Source of the DNA: Candidatus Kapaibacterium sp. | GTDB lineage: Bacteria; Bacteroidota; Ignavibacteria; Kapaibacteriales; UBA2268 | Assembly (NCBI GenBank): GCA_938031175.1 | Contig: CALHGZ010000004.1 | Coordinates: forward strand, 317,635-381,634 | Direction: 5' to 3' | DNA: 64,000 bases | In this document: in pieces, positions 36,583 through 46,106 of the stretch | Numbering within the stretch: the stretch's first letter is position 1 | Layout: each line of letters begins with the position of its first letter | The notes under the pieces: generated by a model | Database searches by the model: none | Told to the model about the DNA's origin: nothing | The model's input: the letters and a program-made list of their open reading frames with translations, nothing else | Translations under genes and position numbers: made by a program

Positions 36583-38718
36583 TTATTTAATATGTTGAAT
36601 TAGAATACTTTTTATTATTTCATTACCTTTTAATTTAAGTATGTAGGTACCACTTGTCATTTCCCTGGAATCAATTTGAAAATGATGTAATCCTTGTTCT
36701 ATTGTACCTGAATAAAGTGTAGTAATTTTTTGTCCAAGTTGATTGTATAATGCCAAATCAATATGACCACCTTGACTTGTAATAAGCTCGATTTTGGCAT
36801 CTGTTGAAAATGGATTCGGTTTGATAATTAGTATGGGTTCTTCATGATTTGGAAGTATATGTTCAACGCTGGTAATGTTACCAGTTCTGAAAAATGACAC
36901 TTCAGACCATGGACTAAATTCAGGTTCAATACTTCGTACCTGCCAATAATAGATTGTTTCATATTCTAAAATCTCATTTTCATCTATTTTATATGTTGTA
37001 TCATAAGAGATTATCTTGTTTAAATGCAATTGATTTGGAAGTAAATCTGGATCTTTGGAAATCTGAAGTTGATATTTTTTTGCTCCGGGAATACTTCCCC
37101 ACTTGAATTGTGGTTTTGTAGTCAAACTCGATTCCCCTTCTAATGGATAAATAAGATTTGGTCCAAAGGCATTAGCTGGTTTTGTTGTAAACATAAAAAC
37201 TTCAGACCATTTTCCTTCATTGGGTTGAGATTGCCTTACTCTCCAGTAATAGGTTCTATTTTCAGCAAGTTTGCTTGCTGTACTAAGCTTGAATTTAGTA
37301 TTATTTATGTTTTGCTCGTTTATTATAAGAGTTTGGGCTAAAAAATTTGAGTTTGTGGCAACCTGCAATTGGTAGGCGCTTGCATCCTTAGTAGAAGTCC
37401 AAATAAATGTTGGTGTAAGAGAGACCATTATTTCATTATCAGGTGGTAAAATTAAGCCAGGCATTTGTGCTGCCTGTTGTTGAGTAGTGAAATTCCATGT
37501 TGCTGACCAGGGACCACTACCATAAGAATTTTCAGCAGCCACACGCCAGTAGTATTTAGTTGAGGCTTTAAGGTTAGTTAAACCGTATGTTGTTGTGTTT
37601 CCTACGTTCATTTCTAAGATGGCAGGAATGAAATTTTCATTCTCAGCAAGTTGTAATCTGTATGATGTTGCATTTATTAAACTATTCCATTTTAAAGTAA
37701 GATCAGTTGGTTGATTAATAGAGTTATTAGCTGGTTCTGAAAGAACAACTTGTCCGGGAGGATTCTGACCTCCTGAATCCTGAAGATTGAACCAATATGT
37801 GTAAGATTTTGCTACATTATTGACTCTGATATTTGAAATTTTTACAGTGTAAGTTATACCATCCTGTAAACCATCTACTTTCCATTTTAAACAATTCATT
37901 AATCCACCCCAGCCTTGATTATCGAAAGAAATGGAATGTACATTCATTTTCCTGTTTTGAGGATCAGTAACTTCTATAACTGCATTAGAGTAATCAACAT
38001 TTTGATTATTCCACCAATTATTTTTATCGTATATAGCGGAAAATGATAGTAACCAGTTTTTATTAAATAAGTTTGGTGGGTAATTGTTATGTGGATATGC
38101 GACGAATTCAATATCAGTATCTGATATTTTCTGATTAAGATTATCGAGATATTTTAAGGACATTGTAGTTACATATTTATACGATGATTGTACTTTAGGT
38201 GTACCGTCGGACCTTCCGAAAGAGATGCTAGCTAAAAAAGGGTTTATTATTGCTCTACGGTGTCCCAACTCTGGTTGATTAAGGTCATACATCCAGCTTA
38301 ATATTGAAACTTCGGACTGAGGATAATTTGGTGCTCCCATCCATTGGATATACAAATTTGAGTTCAAAGTACCGTACTTTGCTTTTTCGCTATAACATTG
38401 CCAGCTTGGTGGTATATCATGTTGAATGTTTGCATTAGCTGCACAGACCATAGCTCCTTTCATTGCTGCTTCGTCGCCTGCATAATCATAGGTAACAGGT
38501 TTAAGTCCGTGAATGGCACGAATTTTATTTACATAAGCTAATATTTTTTGTTTTTCAGATTCTTTCAAAGCACCTTCACTGCAATTTGCAATGTTTGGTG
38601 GTGTTATGTACAAATCTGGATTAGCTATCTCATCAGTTTCGAAATTGTAACAAAGTGAGAGTTGAACAGAATATAGAAATAATATTATGATGTAGCTTAT
38701 TTTGTAGAATATTTTCAT
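36583..38718 (-). CDS. CAP/SCP-domain protein with fibronectin type III repeats and type IX sorting domain
   Basis: A 711-residue exported protein. A signal peptide (about 1-23) is followed by a CAP (SCP/PR1-like) domain (about 45-190: VNKIRAIHGLKPVTYD at the N-terminal side, LGHRRAIINPFLASISFG at the other), then a beta region and three fibronectin-type-III-like repeats (about 320-620) sharing 'P-L-A-x-N-x-x-F-P'-type strands and YYWRV motifs (KYYWRVAAENSYGSGPWSA, TYYWRVRQSQPNEGKWSE, IYYWQVRSIEPEFSPWSE). The C-terminus has IIKPNPFSTDAKIEL and MTSGTYILKLKG, a type A Por sorting domain. It should be secreted or surface-bound; the enzymatic role of bacterial CAP domains is unsettled. Confidence 0.8.
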   Translation of the reverse strand: MKIFYKISYIIILFLYSVQLSLCYNFETDEIANPDLYITPPNIANCSEGALKESEKQKILAYVNKIRAIHGLKPVTYDYAGDEAAMKGAMVCAANANIQHDIPPSWQCYSEKAKYGTLNSNLYIQWMGAPNYPQSEVSILSWMYDLNQPELGHRRAIINPFLASISFGRSDGTPKVQSSYKYVTTMSLKYLDNLNQKISDTDIEFVAYPHNNYPPNLFNKNWLLSFSAIYDKNNWWNNQNVDYSNAVIEVTDPQNRKMNVHSISFDNQGWGGLMNCLKWKVDGLQDGITYTVKISNIRVNNVAKSYTYWFNLQDSGGQNPPGQVVLSEPANNSINQPTDLTLKWNSLINATSYRLQLAENENFIPAILEMNVGNTTTYGLTNLKASTKYYWRVAAENSYGSGPWSATWNFTTQQQAAQMPGLILPPDNEIMVSLTPTFIWTSTKDASAYQLQVATNSNFLAQTLIINEQNINNTKFKLSTASKLAENRTYYWRVRQSQPNEGKWSEVFMFTTKPANAFGPNLIYPLEGESSLTTKPQFKWGSIPGAKKYQLQISKDPDLLPNQLHLNKIISYDTTYKIDENEILEYETIYYWQVRSIEPEFSPWSEVSFFRTGNITSVEHILPNHEEPILIIKPNPFSTDAKIELITSQGGHIDLALYNQLGQKITTLYSGTIEQGLHHFQIDSREMTSGTYILKLKGNEIIKSILIQHIK

Positions 38719-38775
38719 AATTAATTGAATAGATTGTTAATAATAATATTAACAAATTTAACAAAAAATCAAAAA

Positions 38776-38797
38776 GGCAGGTATAAATCTACCTGCC
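38776..38797 (-). terminator. Rho-independent terminator after gcvH
   Basis: Read on the minus strand: an 8-bp stem GGCAGGTA / TACCTGCC with a 6-nt loop, followed directly by TTTTT and then GATTTTTTG. It lies 24 bp past the gcvH stop and ends the accB-accC-gcvH transcription unit. Confidence 0.88.
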
Positions 38798-38820
38798 CTT
38801 GTAATACGATTAATAAAAAT

Positions 38821-39201
38821 TTATTGACCAATTAACTGCTTATATTGTTCAGCAGTGAGTAGTTCGTCAAGCTCTTCTTTGTTTGAAAATTCGATTTTAA
38901 TTATCCAACCAGCACCATATGGGTCTTTATTTACTACTTCTGGGTTGTCATTTATTGAACGATTGACTGATATAATTTTACCGGAAAGTGGGGCAAATAT
39001 GTCAGCAACAGTTTTAACTGCCTCGATAGTACCAAAGCTTTCGTCTTTTCTGACAGTATTAATATCGTTTGGTATGTCAATATAAACTATATCACCTAAC
39101 TCGCTTTGAGCATGGTCAGTTATACCGACAACAGCGACATTCCCCTCGATTCTGACCCACTCGTGCTCTTTTGTGTACTTTAAATCATCTGGAATAATCA
39201 T
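38821..39201 (-). CDS. gcvH: Glycine cleavage system H protein
   Basis: A 126-residue lipoyl carrier that shuttles the aminomethyl group in the glycine cleavage system. The lipoyl-lysine is Lys63 in FGTIEAVKTVADIF (usual E-S-V-K-A-x-S-D), and the N-terminus KYTKEHEWVRIEG and the C-terminal GAGWIIKIEF are family marks. Length is normal. An AAAGGAGAA element precedes the ATG. gcvP and gcvT are not here; it lies 33 bp behind accC in the same direction, and a strong terminator follows. A LipM-like octanoyltransferase is encoded at 11.7 kb. Confidence 0.96.
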   Translation of the reverse strand: MIIPDDLKYTKEHEWVRIEGNVAVVGITDHAQSELGDIVYIDIPNDINTVRKDESFGTIEAVKTVADIFAPLSGKIISVNRSINDNPEVVNKDPYGAGWIIKIEFSNKEELDELLTAEQYKQLIGQ

Positions 39202-39234
39202 AATTTCTCCTTTTGAAAATGAACAAATAACAAT

Positions 39235-40578
39235 TTAAAGATTTTTCCAATCATTTTTTTCTAAAAATTTTGTATCGAAATTCCCATTGATAAAATCAAT
39301 ACTATTCATCATCTTTTTGTGGAAAGGAATTGTTGTTTTTACACCTTCAATAACGAATTCGTCAAGTGCTCGCCTCATTTTTGCGATGGCTTGTTGTCTT
39401 GAAGGAGCAGTGACAATTAACTTTGCTAACAATGAGTCGTAAAATGGTGGCATATTATATCCCTGAAAAATATGCGAATCGATTCTAACACCTGGGCCAC
39501 CAGGGAAATGTAAACTTTCGATCTTACCAGGCGAAGGCATAAAATTATTTTCAGGGTCTTCAGCATTAATTCTACATTCAATTGAATGCCTGACCGGGTC
39601 ACGTGGGCTTATTGATAATTTTTCACCGGCAGCAACTTTTATCTGCTCGCATATTAAATCCACATCAATTGATTCTTCAGTAACGGGATGCTCAACCTGG
39701 ATTCTGGTGTTCATTTCCATAAAGTAAAAATTATTTTTGTCATCGACTAAAAACTCGATAGTACCGGGACCATAATAGTTAACAGCTCTTGCGCCTTCAA
39801 CGGCAGCTTCACCCATAGCTTTGCGAAGGGCAGGAGTCATAATAGGTGAAGGAGCTTCTTCTATTAATTTTTGATGACGTCTTTGTATTGAACACTCTCG
39901 TTCATTTAGATGGATAATATTGCCATATTTATCGCCAATCACTTGGATTTCAATATGACGAGCAGTTTCGATTAATTTTTCGATATATAAATCAGGGTTA
40001 TTAAAAGCTGATTCGGCTTCGTTTCTGGTTAAAGCAAAGAATCTTTCGAGTTCGTCCATAGATTCAACCCTTCGCATACCTTTACCCCCGCCACCAGCAA
40101 CGGCTTTCAGTAGGATCGGGAATCCGATATCGGATGCAATTCTTTGTGCATCTTTAAGATTTTTAACGATTCCGTTACTGCCAGGTACAACGGGAACATT
40201 GGCTTTTGCCATTGATTCTTTTGCAATAGATTTATTGCCCATTTTTCTAATAGCGTCGGCGGGAGGTCCAATAAATATAATACCGTGATCATCACATATT
40301 TCAGCAAAATTTTCATTTTCGGCTAAAAAGCCGTAGCCAGGATGAATAGCATCAGCATTAGTAACGTTCGCTGCCGCAATAATTGCAGGGATATTTAAAT
40401 AACTTTCTTTACTTGATGGAGGTCCAATACATACTGCTTCATCGGCGAAAGTTACGTGAAGAGAAACTTTGTCAGCTTCGGAGTAAACAGCAACTGTTTT
40501 GATACCAAGTTCTTTACAAGCACGTATAACTCTTAAAGCTATTTCGCCGCGATTTGCGATTAATATTTTTTTTATCAT
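39235..40578 (-). CDS. accC: Acetyl-CoA carboxylase biotin carboxylase subunit
   Basis: A 447-residue ATP-grasp enzyme that carboxylates biotin on BCCP, the first half of the acetyl-CoA carboxylase reaction in fatty acid synthesis. Marks: [34 protein letters not shown] (glycine-rich ATP loop), [23 protein letters not shown], and [17 protein letters not shown]. Length is normal. It is encoded between accB (38 bp upstream) and gcvH. The carboxyltransferase genes accA and accD are not in the window. Confidence 0.97.
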   Translation of the reverse strand: MIKKILIANRGEIALRVIRACKELGIKTVAVYSEADKVSLHVTFADEAVCIGPPSSKESYLNIPAIIAAANVTNADAIHPGYGFLAENENFAEICDDHGIIFIGPPADAIRKMGNKSIAKESMAKANVPVVPGSNGIVKNLKDAQRIASDIGFPILLKAVAGGGGKGMRRVESMDELERFFALTRNEAESAFNNPDLYIEKLIETARHIEIQVIGDKYGNIIHLNERECSIQRRHQKLIEEAPSPIMTPALRKAMGEAAVEGARAVNYYGPGTIEFLVDDKNNFYFMEMNTRIQVEHPVTEESIDVDLICEQIKVAAGEKLSISPRDPVRHSIECRINAEDPENNFMPSPGKIESLHFPGGPGVRIDSHIFQGYNMPPFYDSLLAKLIVTAPSRQQAIAKMRRALDEFVIEGVKTTIPFHKKMMNSIDFINGNFDTKFLEKNDWKNL

Positions 40579-40616
40579 CTATTTAATGGGGTTTATTTAA
40601 CAAATCAAAGTAAAGT

Positions 40617-41123
40617 TTAATCAAGTTTTATTGTAAAAAGAACTTGATTATACTCAACAGGTTTACCGTTTTCGACATGTATGTTGACAATTGTGCCAGC
40701 AACGTCGCTTTCAATCTCATTCATCAATTTCATTGCTTCAACAATGCAGAGCGTTGTACCGGGAGAAACACGTGTGCCAATTTCGACGAATGGATCAGAA
40801 TCAGGTGATGGTGCTCGATAGAATGTTCCAACAATTGGTGAAACGATTTGATGGAGTTTGCTTGTATCAGTTGTTTCTTCCTTTTCGACTGCTTGAGTCT
40901 TGATTGCTTGAGGTTGTTCAATGACCTGTACAGTTGGTGGAACTTGCATTTGAGGTGCTTGTATGAATGGATATGCCGGCATTGGCATTAATCCGTTTTC
41001 GGGTATTTTAATTTCATTTTTACGAGATAATTGTAATTTAATTCCTTCTTCTTCGATTGTCAATTCTGTTACTGTGCTTTCATCAAAGATTTTGAGAAGT
41101 TTTCGTAAATAATTTAAGTCCAT
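40617..41123 (-). CDS. accB: Biotin carboxyl carrier protein of acetyl-CoA carboxylase
   Basis: A 168-residue carrier. The N-terminal helix LNYLRKLLKIFDESTVTELTI is typical of AccB; a proline/glutamine-rich linker (about 43-80) joins it to the C-terminal biotinyl domain (IVSPIVGTFYRAPSPD; biotin Lys132 in IVEAMKLMNEIE). It carries carboxybiotin between AccC and the carboxyltransferase. First gene of the accB-accC-gcvH run. Confidence 0.97.
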   Translation of the reverse strand: MDLNYLRKLLKIFDESTVTELTIEEEGIKLQLSRKNEIKIPENGLMPMPAYPFIQAPQMQVPPTVQVIEQPQAIKTQAVEKEETTDTSKLHQIVSPIVGTFYRAPSPDSDPFVEIGTRVSPGTTLCIVEAMKLMNEIESDVAGTIVNIHVENGKPVEYNQVLFTIKLD

Positions 41124-41275
41124 AATTTCATTTTTATATTACTTTAACATTAATTTCTGAAATTAAAAAAAATTGGTGTGGAAATATACTAATTTTGACT
41201 GAAATACAATATAAGCACGTCAATGTATAGGATATTATGGATAATATTGTTCATAAAAACTATTATTTTTTACCG

Positions 41276-41346
41276 AGGTGCTGGCCGGATTCGAACCGGC
41301 GTTCACGGTTTTGCAGACCGCTGCCTAACCACTTGGCTACAGCACC
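41276..41346 (-). tRNA. tRNA-Cys (GCA)
   Basis: On the minus strand a 71-nt cloverleaf folds with acceptor stem GGTGCTG/CAGCACC, discriminator U73 (typical of tRNA-Cys), anticodon GCA in the loop CTGCAAA, and T arm GCCGG-TTCGAAT-CCGGC. The 3' CCA is not encoded. Confidence 0.95.
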
Positions 41347-41471
41347 ATAAGATTTACAAAATTAATATGTTTAAGTCCAATTTCCAAATTGATTTATTGA
41401 AGAATTGAATAAAAAAAGAAATAAACTATTGCTAAATTCAATAAAGGATTGTATTTTTGCAAACAGAAACT

Positions 41472-41553
41472 GCGGAAGTGGTGAAACTGGCAGACACGCC
41501 ATCTTGAGGGGGTGGTGCCTAAGGGCGTGGGGGTTCGAGTCCCCCCTTCCGCA
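41472..41553 (+). tRNA. tRNA-Leu (GAG)
   Basis: An 82-nt class II tRNA: acceptor GCGGAAG/CTTCCGC with discriminator A73, anticodon stem CCATC/GGTGG with loop TTGAGGG (GAG), a long variable arm (TGCCTAAGGGCGT) and T arm closed by GGGGG/CCCCC. CCA is not encoded. It reads CUC and CUU codons. Confidence 0.95.
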
Positions 41554-41667
41554 CTAATCTTCATTGATAGTCATTAAATGTCAACCTGTAGATTTAATTC
41601 AATTTGATTTAGAATATAATTTAAATCCCTTTCGATTTTATTTATTAATCTGGTATTATTTTAGATA

Positions 41668-41692
41668 ATACTAAACAATAATTTAGTATAAT
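41668..41692 (+). promoter_or_regulatory. Inverted repeat overlapping a TATAAT box before yceI (candidate MarR operator)
   Basis: Perfect 8-bp arms ATACTAAA (41668-41675) and TTTAGTAT (41682-41689) with a 6-nt spacer. A TATAAT hexamer at 41687-41692 overlaps the right arm, about 70 bp before the yceI ATG. A MarR-family regulator is encoded just after yceI, and MarR dimers bind palindromes of this size over promoters. The operator role is inferred; no -35 box is clear. Confidence 0.5.
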
Positions 41693-41762
41693 AAAATATG
41701 TTTTAACATTTAACGTTACAACACTATATTTTATATGTGTTCAAATAAACGAAAGGATTTCT

Positions 41763-42353
41763 ATGAAACGATTATATTTAATTGCATTAATTTTAGTATT
41801 CCCATTTTTGCTAAATGCACAAGATACTAAATGGGTATTCGACAAAGCTCATAGCGAGGTAAAATTTATTGTATCTCATATGGTCATTTCTGACGTTACG
41901 GGTAGATTTAATGACTTCGATGGTACGATTTTAACTAATGGCGATAATTTCGAAAATGCAAAAATTGATTTTACCGTCCAGGTTAAAAGCATAAATACTG
42001 ATAACGAAAAAAGAGATGGACACCTTCGTTCCGATGATTTTTTTGATGCAGAAAAATTCCCGACAATGACTTTTAAAAGTAAGTCCATGAAAAAATCGGG
42101 TAAAAATAAATACAAGTTAGTTGGTGATTTGACAATAAGAGATGTTACAAAACAGGTTACGCTTGATGTTGAGTATCGTGGGATGGTAAATGATCCATGG
42201 GGAAATACAAAGGCTGGTTTTAGAATTAAGGGCAAAATCAATCGCTTTGATTTTGGTTTAAAATGGAATAACTTACTTGAAAGTGGTGGATTGATTGTTG
42301 GCAAAGATGTAGAAATTTTATGTAATATCGAATTAAACAAGCAAAAATCATAA
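41763..42353 (+). CDS. YceI-family periplasmic lipid-binding protein
   Basis: A 196-residue protein with a signal peptide (about 1-19, ending LLNAQ) followed by the YceI lipocalin-like fold: KWVFDKAHSEVKFIVSHMVISDV at the N-terminus, FTVQVKSINTDNEKRDGHLRSDDFFDAEKFPTM in two pieces typical of the family, and VGDLTIRDVTKQVTLDVEY. YceI proteins bind polyisoprenoid or other lipids in the periplasm and are often induced by stress. Length is normal. It starts after AAAGGA and precedes a marR gene by 15 bp, a common pairing for regulated envelope genes. Confidence 0.93.
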   Translation: MKRLYLIALILVFPFLLNAQDTKWVFDKAHSEVKFIVSHMVISDVTGRFNDFDGTILTNGDNFENAKIDFTVQVKSINTDNEKRDGHLRSDDFFDAEKFPTMTFKSKSMKKSGKNKYKLVGDLTIRDVTKQVTLDVEYRGMVNDPWGNTKAGFRIKGKINRFDFGLKWNNLLESGGLIVGKDVEILCNIELNKQKS

Positions 42354-42368
42354 ATATTTGAATTAAAT

Positions 42369-42821
42369 ATGTCCAACTGCAAGCAAAATATTCTTGATAT
42401 TCAAGATGATAAACATATCTTGTGTTTTAACTTGATGTATGCTTATGGTTGGCTTATGAATTATTATAATTCGAAGTTGAAAAAGTTTGGGATAACTACT
42501 AATCAGTATTTAATTTTAAAATATCTCGAGAAGTATTATCCCAAACCAACTTCGATAAATGATCTAAGGCTATCTATGCCCGAGAAACAGTCAGACGTTT
42601 CGCGTTTAATTGACAGACTCGTCAAAAATGGTTTAGTAATTAGGAACATTTGTCCATTGGACCGGCGTAAATTGGATGTTACATTAAATGAAAAGGGATT
42701 GCAATTGATCAGGCAATTAATTAATGAAGAAAAATTATGGATCGATGAACTTGTAATGATTGATAATAACGAAGTCAGAACTATTAATAGTATTTTATTG
42801 AAATTGATTTGGGATAAGTAA
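42369..42821 (+). CDS. MarR-family transcriptional regulator
   Basis: A 150-residue winged-helix regulator. The N-terminal dimer helix is followed by LKKFGITTNQYLILKYLEK, the recognition region MPEKQSDVSRLIDRLVKNGLV, and the wing ICPLDRRKLDVTLNEKGLQLI (D-x-R-x(2-3)-V-x-L-T-like). It follows yceI by 15 bp and is probably autoregulated together with it; a palindrome lies before yceI. The N-terminus MSNCKQNILDIQDD has one Cys, but I see no clear redox pair. Its 3' end overlaps the convergent helicase gene by 27 bp. Confidence 0.92.
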   Translation: MSNCKQNILDIQDDKHILCFNLMYAYGWLMNYYNSKLKKFGITTNQYLILKYLEKYYPKPTSINDLRLSMPEKQSDVSRLIDRLVKNGLVIRNICPLDRRKLDVTLNEKGLQLIRQLINEEKLWIDELVMIDNNEVRTINSILLKLIWDK

Positions 42822-45800
42822 ATTTTCGAATTCATCAGTGGTTAAGTAAATACCAAAATCTTTTATATATTGAATCAAATCGGCATATACTTTTGACTTA
42901 TTTAGAATTCTACTATTGCCCAAAATTATTAGAGACTTTTTTGCCCTCGTTATAGCAACATTTAATTTCCTATCAATAACATTTCCATCAAATTCACATA
43001 AAGATTGAATAGAACTTAGCAGTTGTACGGTATTAATAGCAAATGAGATAATGATGATATCTTTTTCAGATCCTTGAAATCTTTCTATTGTGTCGATAAT
43101 TACCGAGTTATGCCAGGAATGCGGTAATTTTGTATAAATTTCAGTACATTGAGCTCTGAATGGTGAGATAATACCAATGTCAATGTTCCCGATGTAATCG
43201 CTTAATTTATTTAAAATTAATTTTATTACTTCTGCTTCGAATCTGTTTACCTTAAAATTAGTTTCAATTTTAGATTCAATGAAAATAATTCTATTTTCAT
43301 TCAAAAGAGTGATTATTGAATTTTTAGAGATATTTTTTTCATCAAAAAGACTAAAATCTGAACTTGGATTTGTAATTAATTGATTATTGTAATAATGTTT
43401 ATTCACAAATTCCAGAATTTGGGGATGCATACGCGATTGTTCATTGAGCATACCGTAGGCTCTAAACCAGCCATTTTCCTTGCAAATTCTCAGGAGCCTC
43501 TCAAAATAAGACATTGCAAAATTATTGAGTTTTATTGATTTAAGTAATTCATTATTGCAAATTTGATGTGCTTGATGTTGAATAGTTACTGCTGGTAGCT
43601 GTTTTTCATCACCGATAATTATAAACTTATTAACTCCAGATAATATACCAATTAAATCAGATTCTAGGATTTGCGAAGCTTCGTCCACAATTGCTATATC
43701 AAATTTTTTTAGCTCTAATATTTCAGAATTGTAATTAATTGATGCAACTGTTGCAACATATACACGCGTTATATGAATTTTTTCAAATAATTGACCAAGC
43801 GTGAGGCGTTCTGCTAATTCTGCTAGTAAATTTTCTTTAAGTTGAGTAGATTCTTTTGCACCTATGCGGATATAGTTTACTTTGGGTTCAACTCTGTCAA
43901 GTGTTTTGCATATTTCATCAATAGCTCTATTAGTGTATGCAAGGAGTAATAAATTAATATCTGGTTTCTGGTAATAGTATTCAACAAGAGCTTTAAGCAT
44001 ATAAGAGGTTTTACCGGTACCAGGTGGTCCCTGAATCAAATAATAATTTTTTGCAGATGTTGCTGAATGGAAGGTTTCTTTTTGTTTTCTATTCAAGTAT
44101 GAAGGAGCGTTTGTTTCAATTTGGTCGAATTCTGGTTCAGAAAGTCCCAGTAATAATTTCCTTTTGTCAGGTGAAGAATAAATTAACTTAGTAAGCGATT
44201 GTATTGTTTTTTTTGTGGAATCAATGAAATCGGGTTCGAGCACCCAATTTTCTTTGAATTTTAACAATGATTTATCGATACATTTGTTTCGTAAGTTAAA
44301 GACTATTTTTTCCGAATTAATACTTTTAATTGTGCCTTTAATGATTTGAGTTTTGTATGGTGTCAGATTTAAATTCGAATTGTATAGAATTGCTATATCG
44401 CCTGTTCTGAATGATGTCCCAAAATATTGATAGGGAGCGGGTTTGAATACTATATATAAACTCTCCAAATCACTTTCATCTTCTATTATAGTCAAATTTG
44501 ATAATACAGTATTATTTTCCTCTTTTTCTTCAAGTGTTTCATTCCACAATGCTGAAAATCCGTTACGATTAGAATCGTTAGGGCCAATTTTTTGAGCTAA
44601 TTTTTCTCTATAAATAAAAGAGATTAATTCTGTGATATAGCTTTTTTCAAGTTCGTCTAAATTTTGTAAAGTTTTCTTCAAGCTTTTAAGGTTTTCAAGT
44701 TTAAAAGTGGGTATTTTATTTTCATCGTAAGCCAATAGCCTATCAATGAGTTTGTACTTATTATTAGCTATTGCTTTTTCAATTCCGATAATATTATTTC
44801 TCAGATCCATTAATTCTTGTTTGTATTTTAATATATTAGGTATATTTCGGAGTAAAAAGTTTTTATCAATGGAGTATAAAATTCCAGAGCTTCCTATTCT
44901 ATTTTCATAGCAACTATCGAGTAATAAATTATAGCAAGTGGCTTGTGCTAAGTGTTCCGCCCATACACCTATTGTATATTTATTTCCTTCATTATCGGTG
45001 ATGTAAAATTCAGATTTTGGGGCTGTACCTGATTTTAGCTCAATTACATCTTTACGATTAGGCTCATCATTATATTCAACCAATGCATCTAAACGCCCCT
45101 GAAGACCATAATCCGGTGAAATAAATGTTGGTTCTATGCTTATTTTATCGTATGTGAATGTATTAATAAAGTTAGATAATTGTTGAAAATGAGAATAAGC
45201 TGAGCTTCTCAAGATTTTACGACTATTATCATCTTTTTGGGCTAATAATAGTGTTTTGAGAATGTTTTTTCTTAATGCTCGGATAAATGATGTTTCAAAA
45301 TCGATTTTTTTATCAATTATTAATAAATCGAAAAATTCGTTGATTATAATTCCTAAAAAAAGTGGGTAATTCACTTGTACTTTTTCGAAAAAATCAATTA
45401 GATATAGTTCGGGATTTACTGTATTATGATTAAAACACTTTGCTAAATCAGTTACATCAACTAATATGTCCGGTTCAAAAACTATAATTGTCTCCTTTGT
45501 TGTTCTATAAGTATTGAGCTGATCTTTTACTTGAGAGAAATTAAAAATATTAACCATCGCACCACGACGAGCTATTTTGAGAATATAACTTTTCTCCGGA
45601 CCAATAAATAATTTAAATTTTTCAACTTCTTCAGTTGCTAATTCAATGAATGGCAATGATTTATCATTATATTTTTTATCGATTATGATAGCATTCTTAA
45701 TACTTTTTAATTCTGAAATAGTGGAAAAGCTGTGTATAGTAATTTTACTTTCAACTTTATCTCCAGCAAAGGCTCCAATTATATATCGAGAAATCTCAAA

Positions 45801-46103
45801 AAAATTTGCAATCTCTTTGTCTTCAGGATTTATGTCTTTATTTTTTGAAATTTGATTTAGTGCATAAATCAATCGTTTGTAGTTTTGAAATAAGTTTTGT
45901 TCGATTTTGTATTTATCGAACAAATAAATACTGCGTGAAAAATTGGAAGGGAAATATTGATTTTCATTTTCAGTAAGGAATTTAAAGAATTGATTTAGAA
46001 GACTTTTCAGTTTGATAGCTTTTTTGCGGTTGATTAAATTTTGTGTCTGGTATAAATTTTCTAATTGATTAATAAAAATTAGAGCTGCTTCATCGGTCAA
46101 CAT
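42795..46103 (-). CDS. Dna2-like nuclease-helicase (PD-(D/E)XK nuclease fused to SF1B helicase)
   Basis: A 1102-residue protein. A PD-(D/E)XK (Cas4/Dna2/RecB-like) nuclease core lies at about 320-395: GRLDALVEY (Asp339), VIELKSG (Glu355, Lys357) and HLAQATCYN (Gln387). The C-terminal half (about 670-1090) is a UPF1/Dna2-type superfamily 1 helicase: IQGPPGTGKTSYM (Walker A, 690-702), VDEASQI (Walker B, 806-812), GDEKQLPAV (831-839), EQSRMHPQI, and the motif V/VI stretches ERFQGSEKDII and NVAITRAKKSL. Dna2 and many Cas4 proteins hold an iron-sulfur cluster with spaced cysteines; here I see no such CxxC set around the nuclease. Start is 3 nt after the recJ stop, so it is co-transcribed with recJ. 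A role in end resection or flap removal is inferred. Confidence 0.85.
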   Translation of the reverse strand: MLTDEAALIFINQLENLYQTQNLINRKKAIKLKSLLNQFFKFLTENENQYFPSNFSRSIYLFDKYKIEQNLFQNYKRLIYALNQISKNKDINPEDKEIANFFEISRYIIGAFAGDKVESKITIHSFSTISELKSIKNAIIIDKKYNDKSLPFIELATEEVEKFKLFIGPEKSYILKIARRGAMVNIFNFSQVKDQLNTYRTTKETIIVFEPDILVDVTDLAKCFNHNTVNPELYLIDFFEKVQVNYPLFLGIIINEFFDLLIIDKKIDFETSFIRALRKNILKTLLLAQKDDNSRKILRSSAYSHFQQLSNFINTFTYDKISIEPTFISPDYGLQGRLDALVEYNDEPNRKDVIELKSGTAPKSEFYITDNEGNKYTIGVWAEHLAQATCYNLLLDSCYENRIGSSGILYSIDKNFLLRNIPNILKYKQELMDLRNNIIGIEKAIANNKYKLIDRLLAYDENKIPTFKLENLKSLKKTLQNLDELEKSYITELISFIYREKLAQKIGPNDSNRNGFSALWNETLEEKEENNTVLSNLTIIEDESDLESLYIVFKPAPYQYFGTSFRTGDIAILYNSNLNLTPYKTQIIKGTIKSINSEKIVFNLRNKCIDKSLLKFKENWVLEPDFIDSTKKTIQSLTKLIYSSPDKRKLLLGLSEPEFDQIETNAPSYLNRKQKETFHSATSAKNYYLIQGPPGTGKTSYMLKALVEYYYQKPDINLLLLAYTNRAIDEICKTLDRVEPKVNYIRIGAKESTQLKENLLAELAERLTLGQLFEKIHITRVYVATVASINYNSEILELKKFDIAIVDEASQILESDLIGILSGVNKFIIIGDEKQLPAVTIQHQAHQICNNELLKSIKLNNFAMSYFERLLRICKENGWFRAYGMLNEQSRMHPQILEFVNKHYYNNQLITNPSSDFSLFDEKNISKNSIITLLNENRIIFIESKIETNFKVNRFEAEVIKLILNKLSDYIGNIDIGIISPFRAQCTEIYTKLPHSWHNSVIIDTIERFQGSEKDIIIISFAINTVQLLSSIQSLCEFDGNVIDRKLNVAITRAKKSLIILGNSRILNKSKVYADLIQYIKDFGIYLTTDEFENLLIPNQFQ

Positions 46104-46106
46104 AAA

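Noticed and set aside
41223-41408. A 61-codon plus-strand frame across tRNA-Cys
   Set aside because: It is produced by reading the antisense of the tRNA (RIRTGVHGFADRC), a common false call, and has no ribosome binding site.
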